A stretch of 33,165 nucleotides of DNA, from assembly GCA_015499985.1 (NCBI GenBank), contig JAAAUF010000441.1, forward strand, positions 1 to 33,165, read 5' to 3'. Below, piece after piece: positions 21,472 to 33,165 of this stretch. A program made the translations under genes and the position numbers. The DNA comes from Haplosporangium gracile. Taxonomy: Eukaryota; Mortierellomycota; Mortierellomycetes; Mortierellales; Mortierellaceae. Each line of letters starts with the position of its first letter. The first letter of the stretch is position 1. The notes beneath the pieces are model-generated. The model did no database searches and had not been told where the DNA came from. It saw only the letters and a list, made by a program, of their open reading frames with translations.

Positions 21472-24020
21472 CTATTCATCACGCCCACTGCCACGACCCT
21501 CACGTCTGGACATGGTTTGCAGGCCATGTGTCTCGCCTCCATTGATACCCGACTCGATATCATCGTTGTCGAGGTCGTCTTCATCAATCAGAGTGTAAGG
21601 GTTGTTGGCGTAGGGTCTGAACTTCCATCTAAATATTCAATGAATGAAACCCGAGGAAAGCAAAAGTAATGAGTATAAAGACCACATGTGTATTTGGTAA
21701 CACAAGAAAAGGGCGATCGCTGTACAAGAAGAAGGTACTTACCCGATGGTGGCATAGAAACCAAGGGTGATGGCCTCATTCAAGAGCTCAACCAACCAAT
21801 TCACATATTGGAAGGGGAGGGCGACCTTCATAAACTCAACCAAGATCCTAGTCAAGTAGATGTAGGTCACAGTCACCAAGTAGAATGAGCCCCACAGCTT
21901 GTACTTGCTCTTGTTCTCAGCCACTAAGTTAAAAGGTTTGTGCAAAGCATGATGTGTTAATATATGATCCGCAAGAAATTGAAATGCAGAGCGACTGCTT
22001 CACCGAGTTAAAAGAAATACATACCCTTGCCTTCGGCCTCTGCGGCCTCGCTCAGGTGTCGCTGCGTCTGAATAATAACTCCCAGGATGACTACACAGCT
22101 GACAAGGTCAACCAAAAGGAAGACTTGCGACTATATCGTTAACAAAAGTGCAATAACAAGTTAGCTTCAACTTGCGCAAGAAATGTAACGCCAAGATTAC
22201 GAAAAAGACAACACAAGCGCCTCGGCTGCTTACCCAGAAGGCCCAGTTGATGGATCCAATGGCTGTTTCATTTTCGATTGTAGAGGCAACATTGGAGATA
22301 ATCTGCAGAGGAATGATAATGAGAATGACCTTCTTGTCCTTCTGCGACAAGAATGGCTTGATGCTAGTTTGTAAGCAGTTATGAGCAAGACTGTTAGTGT
22401 ACTTTTGCTTTGAACCAATTACAGTGCCAAATACCAAGATGTTCAACTTACAACATCCATCCCGAGGCGATCAAGGTGATGATGAGAATGCTTAATGATC
22501 CCTTGAGGCTATGGTTGAAATGCGCGGAACAAAGGACGCGATTAGTATAGGCGCCATATTCTTGAAATACTCCGCAATATGCGTTCCACGGTCCTGATAA
22601 GAACTTACAAGGCGAAAATGTAGAACATAACGGTCCATCCCTCAGCATCAACTCCTGTCCTCATGTAGCTAATTTTGATCTATGCATCGCAAAGAGTTAC
22701 AATGATTATTAGTAGGTGCCATCAAGGCCATCAAACACAGCTTGGTACTCTGGATGCAAGCCTTCGAAGTGATGTCTGTTCTTACCGCTTGAAAAGTCTT
22801 TTGGATTCCAATCATCATAGCCAGGACAAGGCTTCAAAATATGGAGTAAAGGCAAGTAAGTTTAGTTCCTGAGCGAAAGAGCCTCCTTATCATGACAGAT
22901 AGCTAAAATAGAAGATCCGTGCTTCCGCGCAAACTTACATCAACTTGTGAGGCCAAAAGACTTTGGTGTCCTTCTTCAGCAACATGTACGCCCAAAGAGC
23001 ACTCGCTACATAATACGCCAACGCAACTCCTCCATAAACCTTTGGCAAAGGAATGTCTCCTGCACTCAAATAGTTGTTTCCTGGGTTGATCTCTGTCGTC
23101 TTCAACTAAACAATGGAATGTTGGCGTGATGAAAATAGGGTCATAATTAATGCACGCTTTTTTCGCCTGATGAAAATATTCATCAAAACGACCGTGCGCG
23201 CATTATGATGATAATGACTAGGTACCTTGTAGGAAACTAAACTCCGTGGGCAGTTAAGGAACAACATATTCCACATCTCCTCCTCTCCCTTGATAACGTC
23301 ATGATGGTACTCAAACCTAGAAAAGAAAAGGAAGAAGGTAGCGTACCAACGGCATTAGCTTCGCGAGGAAATGACATTCGGCTCGTATCGGTAATAACCC
23401 AAGCCTGAGCACTTGAATGGATCGTATAAGTACATACGTCTTCTTCGTAAGATCGAGCTGAAGGAACTCGCTTCGTCCCTGCTCTATTTCGTCCTTGATG
23501 ATAGGGTCGTCCAAGAGACACCCTTCTTCCCAATCCATGGCATCGGCTTCCGTTGGGCCCTTCTGAATAAGAAATCCAATGCGCTTCTCCTCGTCGTCGT
23601 CTCCTTTGTATCTTGTAATCTATAGATAGTTGATGTAGTTCAAGGCAAGCAACTATGTTAGTTAGGCCATTGTAGAGAGTAAGCAGCTCGTGCAACGTAA
23701 ATATGATCTTTTGCCAAGCCTTTGTCTGTTGTGTAATCCCTGAACGGTGCGAAGTCTAAGACGTGATAAGAACTTGCTACGCCGTTTTCCTATTTAATGT
23801 TTCTCTGTTCCATTTTCCCATAAAATAAAAGGCGATATTTGTCATAGCATACCTCGAGGTCTTGAAGGTTCATATCGAGAGTGGCACCGGGAAGGAAGCC
23901 AAATGAACCGATATTAACGATCTTGCGCTGGTCGTCAGATAGAACCAGTTCTGGGCGGGCAACGGACACTGTTGCGAGGGCTGTGGCCACCAAAAGAGAA
24001 GAGGCGGTCTTGAGTCTCAT
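21472..24020 (-). CDS. GOST-family seven-transmembrane protein (GPR107/PTM1-like)
   Basis: Twelve exons on the minus strand (23853-24020, 23697-23789, 23438-23619, 23226-23316, 22939-23105, 22786-22831, 22609-22679, 22452-22508, 22234-22363, 22025-22130, 21743-21923, 21472-21628) encode 482 residues. A signal peptide (MRLKTASSLLVATALATVSVA) begins the chain. A luminal domain of about 150 residues follows, then NPGNNYLSAGDIPLPKVYGG and seven membrane segments. Family hallmarks include LKGSLSILIITLIASGW, FLSQKDKKVILIIIPLQI, TRILVEFMKVALPFQ and GWKFRPYANNPY. The acidic cytosolic tail ends in RREGRGSGRDE. GOST proteins act in Golgi/endosome trafficking. The second donor (GTTGCA) is unusual. It diverges from the NDUFAF7 gene. 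Confidence 0.92.
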
Positions 24021-24335
24021 CCTGATGGAATGTAGTTCTGTTGCTGTTCCTGTAAGAGGGAGGGTTGAGTTGGGGTGGTGGGAGAAAAGAGGTTGGGGTA
24101 AGAAGGGGGTTGTCGGATGAAGGGTGCAAAAAAGAAGGGTCGATTACAACAGAAAGAGAAAAGTGAGCAAAAGGAAACGGCGCGCACCAACAAAATATGT
24201 GCTTGCCTGCCCTGCACTTGCATGCCTCCTTGAACGTGACCGTGATCTTTTCTACACCCAAGAAGTCCCAAAAGCGCTGATCAGTTTCGCTCACTCTCCG
24301 TCTTGTTGCTCCGCCCGGATCAGGAATTCACACAA
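24021..24335. promoter_or_regulatory. Divergent promoter between GOST and NDUFAF7 genes
   Basis: Only 315 bases separate the two start codons, so both genes must share this interval. It contains purine-rich tracts on the plus strand (24055-24180). I see no convincing TATA box. Confidence 0.55.
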
Positions 24336-26348
<2,013 letters not shown>

Positions 26349-26521
26349 TAAAACAACACCGCGCGTTCATTTTTATATTATTTGTGTTTATCATTGTTTT
26401 GTTCTAAAAGTGTGTGCAAATGAGAGATATAGTAAAGACGACAGACTACGAAAATGAAAGGAAAGGGCTATGGCAAAGTGAGTAAAGTAGTGCAATATGT
26501 CGCAACACATCTTCCCATACT

Positions 26522-29298
26522 CTAACCGACTCTCAAGTAAGTCAAGATGTCAACAATAAACGCCGACATCTTTGGGAACTCGCCCATGATCCTGGCCAGA
26601 CTCTCCTCATATGGCAAGAACAGCTTTTGGTTCCGCTTCTGTCGCGACAGGTTCCTCAGCACAAAGATCGCCGTCAACGGAATACCGGCCAGATCCCGGT
26701 TTGGCAGTTCCAGTACATTGGGACGGACATCAAACCACCGAGGTCGATTCGAGAAGGGCTTGACAGAAGGTGTGAGAGGGAAATGGGTCTTGAGATGTTT
26801 GATTACTTGTTGGCGGTCGTGGGTGGGAGTTGTGAAGCGTCGGCAACTGAGCCATTGGCAAGTGTAGAGGCCCATGCCAGGAGAGATATGTTCCTGAACA
26901 GCGTGCTGGAAGAGGTCGGCCTCAGTGGCGACAACAGTCTGACATCCAATCCATCTGCAAAGTATTCTATCCTCAGCTGCAAAACAATAAAAAGATACAG
27001 ACAGGTAATAAAGATTAGTCAGAATTAACAGCAGACGAGGTACATAGTACGTCTCGATCATCCAGACACATCCAAGACATATCAAAGACACGAGAAATCA
27101 CCTCCGCTAAAGTCCATCCAGTGCTTCTTGGCGATACCGCGGATCACCTGAACTGGAGGCACTCCCTCGGGACCCTGTACAAAGCTGGTCTCCATCTTTG
27201 GGAATCCAACACGAGACACTGTCACCAAATCTGCAGATCGAAGCATGGGTCCGTGGGCTGCAAACTTTGTCTGGTAGAGCTTGAAGAGATCCGCCTCGTA
27301 AATATATGCTTGGGGGTTGCTCTCAAAGTTGGACTGGAGCCTAATTATCACAAGGTAGAGCGAAATTGAAACATCTGTGAGTAAAATGAATCTAGCTGTA
27401 CTTCATTAGTCGGGGCAAAAAAAGTAATAAGCGGCCGAAAGCACCTACCAGTGAAGAGCACGATATGGCTCGTGAAGGATCTGTTGCGCGGGGTCGACTG
27501 TGATGGGTGCTGGGACAGTCCTGGGGCTGCCCCAGGACAAGAATCGGACAAGGACCGACACGATGTTTCCTGGAAAGTTCTTAGCAATTTGAACTGCTGC
27601 ATCTCCGTGGAAGCTCGAGAACTGGTAAAGATAGTCGAGAGTAGCTCCGATCAACTCATCGTCCTGGATCAACAACAACTGGGATATCCTCTCGATAATG
27701 TCCGGATCAATGTCGCTCAAAATCTTCTCATTGTGCTCATTTGCGGCCAGTCGAGTCAGAGCACGGAGACTTCCTAAGATCAATGCCTTGTCGCTAGTGT
27801 GAAGCAATTTGTGAAGCTCCCGAAGATACATGTCGAACTTGGATCGCAACGTGATATGAATGCTCAGGCACTCCAGGGTGTCGAGACAGTAGATTCGGAG
27901 TTCGTTGAGCTGCGTTGAAGATGGCATCGAGAGACCTTGCTGGAGCATCATTCTAAATCCAGAGTGCTCGGTAAGAATACTGATGTTTTGGTCGAGGAAC
28001 GAGAGGTTGCGGAGGATATGGAACACCTGAAGGACGCGCTCCAAGTTGTGGGTCTCATTCATGTTCAAGACATCGTCGTCCATAAGCTCGTCGATATCCT
28101 TTGGCTCCAGTGTTGCCCACCACTCGAAAAACGGCTGGGCGAACGAAAGAAGCTCGTTCAGCAATCCTGGAATCATGTTCAACGAAAACTCGTTCCACTC
28201 GAAGGACAACGAGATGAGCCTGCTAAATGCCCAGTCGATCTCGTTTGGTAACTCTGACTTGAGAGACAAAAGAATCCTGTTCTGATGACCGCCCTCGATG
28301 TAGTAGCCTTCGTAAAAATTGGATGGTCTCACAACCGCGGTGACAGGCGCTGCTGTTGGAGGTGCCTGTGGTGCTTGGGGCATGGGTTGTGGGATAGGCT
28401 GCTGGGGAATCGGGTGCTGCTGCTGTTGCTGCTGTGCCTGTTGTTGTGCCTGCTGCTGTGCCGCCGCCTGTTGTGCCTGTTGCTGCTGAAGCTGTTGTTT
28501 CATCTGCTGAGTCATGTATGGTCCGCGTCTGGTGGTGGGTGCTTGTGAAGCTAAAACATATTTTAGAGAGTGGAAAAAGAGCAAAGAGTTAAAATTCTGT
28601 TTCCTTGCCTCAAGCCTTGCCAGTATATATGCAAAAAACTTAACTATGACCCTGAATCAGTCAAATACCTTCACGGGATCGTGCGATGTTGGATTCCTGT
28701 GTCTCAAACTTGTTGACGGGCACCTCCTTGCCAAAGAAATCCTCCTGCTCAAATAGCTCCAGGTTCTTGACGTAGACGCTCTTCATCACATAGGCACTGT
28801 TCGTGCAGGTTGGTGGGAAGTTAAAAGGCAAGGTGATCCTCTTCCATCCACGCTCTGAAGTAACCTATTTTATGAGAAAAAAATAAAAGCTACACGTTTA
28901 GTGGCACTGCTATTTGAACGCGACTTTGTTTCAAACAAACAAACGATCAGTATGTCACACTCACCTTTTCACATCCACCATGGGCCGTGACAAGTTTGTA
29001 TACTTTGAGAAGATCGAGGCGCTGTGAACCCAGGACTGGCTCTCGATTGAGGATCGTTCTATTGTTGGAATTGTGTGGAATTGGGAAAATACAAAAATTC
29101 TTTATATTAATCCCCTGCAGACTGGCTCCTGTAGTTCTCAGGTCCTCTTCCCCCTCCTCTTCAAGGCGCCAGAGAGTGCATGTGTGACAGACAGCAAGGA
29201 GAGAAGCCAATTTACCCGTGCTTGTGGTGGAATGCCTCCAACCGAGCCATGAACCGGTTGTATTCATCCGTGTAGTCGATGGTTCCTTCCCGACGCAT
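26522..29298 (-). CDS. RSC9/ARID2-like chromatin-remodelling complex subunit
   Basis: Six exons on the minus strand (29216-29298, 28965-29058, 28669-28864, 27449-28550, 27102-27340, 26522-26976) encode 722 residues. An ARID domain occupies about 8-105 (EYNRFMARLEAFHHKHG ... EPVLGSQRLDLLKVY). A glutamine/proline-rich stretch follows at about 130-185, then a helical armadillo-like region to about 490. An RFX-type winged helix begins WLQSNFESNP, and two C2H2 fingers (Cys578/Cys583/His596/His601 and a second near 611-637) end the protein. This order matches ARID2/BAF200 and fungal RSC9, DNA-binding subunits of RSC/PBAF remodellers. The exon 4-5 junction was set at acceptor ATTAG because it joins ALH-W-LQSNFE as in the family. 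The first ATG used is at the ARID edge; an upstream coding exon is possible. Confidence 0.88.
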
Positions 29299-29557
29299 GC
29301 CTGTAAAGTTGCTGTCTGCTCCTGTAGTAGTGTGTAGGTTTCTTTAAGTTGTTGATTTTGAAATAAAACGTGGGTTGAGTAAGGATGTAAGCAAGGCGAT
29401 GCAAGTGTTACAACCACAGTAAAACTGCACGCGCTTCTTTTATGTACGGAAAAGGCCCTCCAAAAAAGAAAATGTGACGTCATCACAATTTTTCGAGAAC
29501 TTGGAGTGAAGAGTGCGCTTTGCATCCTCTTCACACAACAACGAACCATTCGCCGCC
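29299..29557. promoter_or_regulatory. Divergent promoter between RSC9-like and RED genes
   Basis: About 260 bases between opposite start codons. TGACGTCA, a CRE/ATF-type palindrome, lies at 29475-29482. If the RSC9-like gene has an extra upstream exon this interval would be shorter. Confidence 0.5.
29475..29482. promoter_or_regulatory. TGACGTCA CRE/ATF palindrome
   Basis: A perfect 8-base CRE, the binding site of bZIP factors of the ATF/CREB type, lies about 75-85 bases before the RED start codon and in the promoter shared with the RSC9-like gene. Binding is inferred from motif and position. Confidence 0.55.
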
Positions 29558-31671
29558 ATGTCGAACCCCATGCCGCCGCCAGAGCTCAAGCCTCCAGCTG
29601 AGAAGCCAGCAGAGAAAGCTGGAGGGTAAGCAAGAATACCTAATAACTCGTATGAAGAGAACTGACTTGTGTACAACGCTGTAACTCTAACGCCTCACTT
29701 ATTATTTTGAACGCTAATAGGATGAGCCAGGATGACTTCAGAAAGCTCCTATCAACACCACGAGCAGCGCCAGGAGGACAGACAGGAATCAAGGGAACAT
29801 TTTCAGGAGGCGGCATGAGAGCTCTAGGCATGGCGAACAGGACAGCTCGTGCTCCAGTACCCCAGACACCACGATCATCTGACGGCGGATTAAACAAACA
29901 CAAGCACAAGAAGCCCTCGCAGAAGAACCCAAACAAGGAAGCCTCGTCAGCAACATCAAAGTACAGAGACAGAGCCACGGAACGTCGACAGGGCATCAAC
30001 CCCGACTATGTGGAGACGGAGCAAATCCTTACGACACTGGAGGAAGCTGCCGCTGACGTTGCACCGGAGGTCATCTATGAACAGTCCAAGTTTCTGGGAG
30101 GAGACAGAGAGCATACCCATTTGGTAAAGGGTCTGGATTATGCGCTGCTGAAGAAGGTCAGACAGGAGGAGATGGACGAAACCCCCGAGGCCGACTTGGA
30201 CGAGGTGTTTGAGACGGTGGAGAAGTCAGTAGGTAAAGCAGAGGCAGACACGACTGAACAGCTGCCAGAGGAGAGGCCTGAGATGAGTAGCGCGCTGGCA
30301 GGCAACATTTACAAGTATGCGATCGAGGAATCAAGCAGGAAACCTCCCAAGGTCAATGAGATGTTTATACCAGGACGGACGGTGTTCATTTTCGAGGTAC
30401 CCATCACCAAGAAGAGTAAAAAGTCCAAGGACGGAGTGGTCGAGGACAACAACCCCTTCGTGGTCCCAACAACAGTGGTCAGGAGCAAAGCCGATGTCGA
30501 TCTGCACCAGGCAGGCATGGTGGAGAACCCAGAAGCAGATATGGTGATGAAGAAGGTCATGCACGTCTTGACTGCCATCCGGACGGGCGAGCGCAAGATC
30601 AGAGACAGCGAGGCCGAGCTCAAGGCAAAGCGGAGAGCTGCCGCTGCCGCTGCTGCTAAGGCGGCCGCACAAAAGCTACAGGATGAAGAGATCTTGCCGA
30701 TGGTGGAACCAGATGTAGACGGCGAGGATATCTTTGCTGATGTGGGTCGGGACTATGTTCTAGAACCTGCTTACGGTGATGAGACATCTGTGGTCGAAAG
30801 CGCCATGGACGTTGACGGCGATGAGCAAGGACCGATGGTTGGACCCTCCAGGCCGGACGATGTTGATATGAGCCATTACTTTGGCGAAGAGAGTGATGAT
30901 GACCAGGATGCCGAGGATGTGGAAACATATGCCCAGAGGAGCATTCCAGTGGAGGGTGCACCAGAATTGGGACCAGCAAGACCTTCTGAGATGGATATGT
31001 CGAACTACTTTGACGATGACAGTGACGAGGAAAGCAGTGGGGGCGATGAGGGCGGTGGGGCAGAGGTAGTCTCAGCAAGCACGCATAACGAATCTGGAGA
31101 GGCACTTCCGTCCAAGTATGCACCTCCTACAGCCCCGGAGTACACGACACCACTCAACGAGAAGGCATTGTCTGGTCGGAAACCAAGGTTGGATGATCTG
31201 GAGGTTGATGAGGACGCCGACTATTACTCTGCATACGGGCTTGGTATGGGTGGACGAAGCTACACAGGGACGGCATACGACTCGGACGATGAGGAGGATG
31301 AGGGGCAATCGACCATCCTGATCGATAAAGGCACACACAAAAACAAACGGGCTCAATTGGGACGGTTTGACTTTGATACCGAGGAAGGCTTTAATCGATA
31401 CAAGGATACGGTTGAGGTGATTCCAAAGACGTCGTTCCAGTACGGTGTCAAGATGAGCGAGGGCCGAAAGACTGGTTCCTGGGATGACGGAAAGGGTAAG
31501 GGTCTCAGCAAGGACGAGAAGCTCGATCGTGATTGGCAGCGGATTAGTCGTCTTATGGAAAAAAATAGCGGCGCTGGTGGCGGCAACCAAAAGTCCAGGT
31601 CACGGCCAGACGACGGTTCCTCTGGCGGTGGTGGTGGCGATAACCGCAGCAAACGCCGCAAGAACCGGTGA
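29558..31671 (+). CDS. Spliceosome-associated protein RED/IK
   Basis: Two exons, 29558-29625 and 29721-31671, encode 672 residues. The first exon adds a 23-residue Pro/Glu/Lys leader before MSQDDFRKLL, the usual start of RED proteins. Family blocks are YRDRATERRQGINPDY, ESKFLGGD-like EQSKFLGGDREHTHLVKGLDYALL, the segment around MFIPGRTVFIFEVP, and the C-terminal RFDFDTEEGFNRYKDTVEVIPKTSFQYGVKMSEGRK region. RED works with SMU1 in activated spliceosomes. The Arg-Glu/Arg-Asp repeats that name the animal protein are absent; an Ala/Lys run and acidic stretches take their place. A motif DMS[HN]YF with flanking GP.RP and acidic residues occurs twice (about 393-420 and 439-466). The tail is Gly/Ser then basic. 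Confidence 0.94.
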
Positions 31672-32563
31672 TTGCTCTTTTTCAAACTAGCCCTTCTTTA
31701 ATTGTTGGTTAAGGCCGACGGAGGCATGATCCGGGCATGAGATCTATGCACGGAACTTCAAGAATGTATCATAGCGTTTAAAAATACACAATCGGCAGCA
31801 TGCACATGCACTTGCCTTTGTCATTGTGATTATTATTGGCAATGGCAAATGAAAATGATATTATGTGCCACATGCAGGCATCTTGGCCACATGTAATTTT
31901 ACGCCGACGCCGATGCATGCGTTTAGAAAGGGGATTGTGTCTCTGCAATTAAGCATGGACGACGGGGAGGAGAGCGATAGGAGATGGTGACATAAAAGTC
32001 AATAAGACAAAGGGACGGTCAGATCCGAGTTGACGGCGCCTGGATTCAAATGCATATCTTTGTTAAGGAAAGGTGGCTTGTCCCAGAAAGGCAAGAGCCG
32101 GCTATGATGTCTTGCTGAAATGTGTGTGAGTGAGCAGCAGCAAATAAATTGAGAAGGTCAGGGCTGGCTGGAAAGAAAAGGAAAGAAAAAAAATTGTTGG
32201 CAATCGGAGAAGGAGGGGGGAGGGGGAGGGGCCATTCACGATCCAACAATGTCGGCATGGGGTAGTGCATGATATCGGGATATCGACACAGACAGACAGA
32301 CAGACAGACCCGAGACAAGACAGAACATCCAGAACAAGTAGAAATAGACGCGTCATTCCCTTCTTTTTTCCTCTCTTTTTCTTCCTCTTTTCTTCATACT
32401 CATCCTCCCACTCGCCCAATAAAAAAACTTCACTCTCCCTCTCTCCCCATTCTCATTCCACTTCACACCCTCCCTCCCTCCCTCTCTCCACTTTCTCTCC
32501 ACCTTCACTCTTATTCACTCACTCACTCTTACATAAGCCCAACACCGCTACCAACACACCACT
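31672..32563. other. Intergenic region upstream of the last gene
   Basis: About 890 bases. Three CACATG E-box-like sites occur at 31803, 31869 and 31888. A purine-rich block lies at 32160-32232 and an ACAG microsatellite at 32287-32309. A long C/T-rich tract (32355-32540) precedes the next start and is probably its 5' leader. No gene is recognised. Confidence 0.5.
32287..32309. repeat. ACAG tetranucleotide microsatellite
   Basis: Five to six GACA units are seen directly upstream of the pyrimidine-rich leader of the last gene. Confidence 0.8.
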
Positions 32564-33121
32564 ATGGAAGACTCAACAATCGCACTGGACCATATCGCCA
32601 ATCTGATCCTAACGGCACCCACAAGAGAGCTTTATCATGCCTCCATTGGCTGGTTCGAGAAGCTTGGCTTCAAGTCAATCATGACCGAGTCCTCGGACGA
32701 GACAACAGCCGCCTGGATGCAGCTCTTTTCGTCTTCAGCATCGATTCACGATACATCCTTGAAGATTGTCTACGCGCCTTCGGGAACCAAGAAGCTTGCT
32801 GTCTCTGCAAAGATGGACTGGCGTAGTATGCCTGCCGTTGCTACTATCACCACCAACACACTGAAGGTAAAGGGCTTACTATATGATAACATGCTTGTGC
32901 GGGGATGAGGAAGGAATCATGTACACCGTGGGAGGATTTTGCTTTTTTATTTTGTTATTTATTTTGTTGGTGAAAAGCATTATGAATCAAATACGACTTG
33001 ATGATATAGTGTTGACAATGGACCGATATGATAGGAAGAAGGGAAGCTTGTTCTAGTCTTGAGGAAGATGCAGGCTTGTGATCTGAATTGTTTGTTATCA
33101 AGAAGAGAGGGAACACGATAA
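32564..33121 (+). CDS. Small protein, possible glyoxalase/VOC-fold domain, uncertain 3' part
   Basis: The first exon, 32564-32866, encodes 101 residues: MEDSTIALDHIANLILTAP, then YHASIGWFEKLGFKSI and TTAAWMQLFSS ... TSLKIVYAP. The pattern of strand, helix with FxxLGF, then strand is reminiscent of the vicinal-oxygen-chelate fold, but I cannot assign a family. A clean donor (AAG|GTAAAG) ends the exon. A possible second exon, 33035-33121, would follow an acceptor GATAG and add 28 residues before a TAA that abuts poly-A; it has no supporting similarity. The gene may instead continue beyond the window, or stop by intron read-through at 32908. The start is well placed after a long pyrimidine leader. 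The first exon is likely real; the rest is weak. Confidence 0.5.
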
Positions 33122-33165
33122 AAAAAAAAAAAAAAAAAAGAAGACCTACCCCCCCCCCCCCCCCC
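33119..33165. repeat. Terminal poly-A and poly-C homopolymers
   Basis: A run of about 20 A is followed by a few bases and a run of about 17 C that reaches the window edge. It is not a telomere repeat. It looks like a low-complexity contig end. Confidence 0.8.

Noticed and set aside
27341..27410. Alternative exon junction in the RSC9-like gene using the earlier acceptor TAATGAAG
   Set aside because: It is in frame but inserts unrelated hydrophobic residues before LQSNFE. The ATTAG acceptor restores W-LQSNFE as expected for the winged-helix region.
28947..29549. Long minus-strand open frame spanning the ARID exons
   Set aside because: It reads through the first introns in a mixed frame; the spliced ARID model explains the region.
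33145..33165. Poly-C end as a telomere
   Set aside because: It is a pure homopolymer, not a short G/C-rich repeat unit such as the fungal TTAGGG type.

Overview
The window reads as nuclear DNA of an early-diverging filamentous fungus. The genes are dense, on both strands, and split by many short GT-AG introns, mostly about 80-190 bases. Pyrimidine-rich leaders precede several starts, and the gene set (TOK-type potassium channel, BET factor, RSC9, U2AF small subunit, NBP35, Cdt2) is fungal/eukaryotic. A Mucoromycota/Mortierella-like source is my inference from gene content, not something the sequence proves. The right edge ends in poly-A then poly-C and looks like a contig end.

Layout. 82-1922 (+): an intact M32 carboxypeptidase (Taq type), followed at about 2821-4484 by a decayed tandem copy. 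4485-5775: no gene recognised; one compact hairpin and an AT-rich block. 5776-9801 (+): a TOK-like two-pore, eight-TM potassium channel with a very long tail. 10124-11010 (+): a short WW-domain protein with an apparent N-terminal acylation signal and a Gly-rich tail. 11181-13549 (+): Cdt2/DTL-like WD40 substrate receptor of CRL4. 13690-14721 (-): U2AF small subunit. 15697-19185 (+): BET double-bromodomain protein. 19851-21297 (+): NBP35/NUBP1. 21472-24020 (-): GOST-family seven-TM protein (GPR107/PTM1-like). 24336-26348 (+): NDUFAF7/MidA methyltransferase. 26522-29298 (-): RSC9/ARID2-like chromatin remodeller subunit. 29558-31671 (+): splicing factor RED/IK. 32564-33121 (+): start of a small gene with a possible glyoxalase-fold (VOC) domain, uncertain after its first exon.

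Most loci are unrelated housekeeping genes packed in divergent pairs (U2AF1/BET, GOST/NDUFAF7, RSC9/RED) and convergent pairs (Cdt2/U2AF1, NBP35/GOST, NDUFAF7/RSC9). Nothing looks like a dedicated multi-gene system such as a biosynthetic cluster, phage or CRISPR. The most unusual items are: the M32 peptidase with its dying tandem duplicate; a stop-free 105-base intron lying exactly inside pore 1 of the potassium channel; the lipid-anchor/WW/Gly-rich protein; degron- and CDK-like motifs in the Cdt2 N-terminus; and a duplicated DMS[HN]YF motif in RED. Exon coordinates were worked out by hand from splice signals, reading phase and family similarity, and every multi-exon model listed closes in frame.
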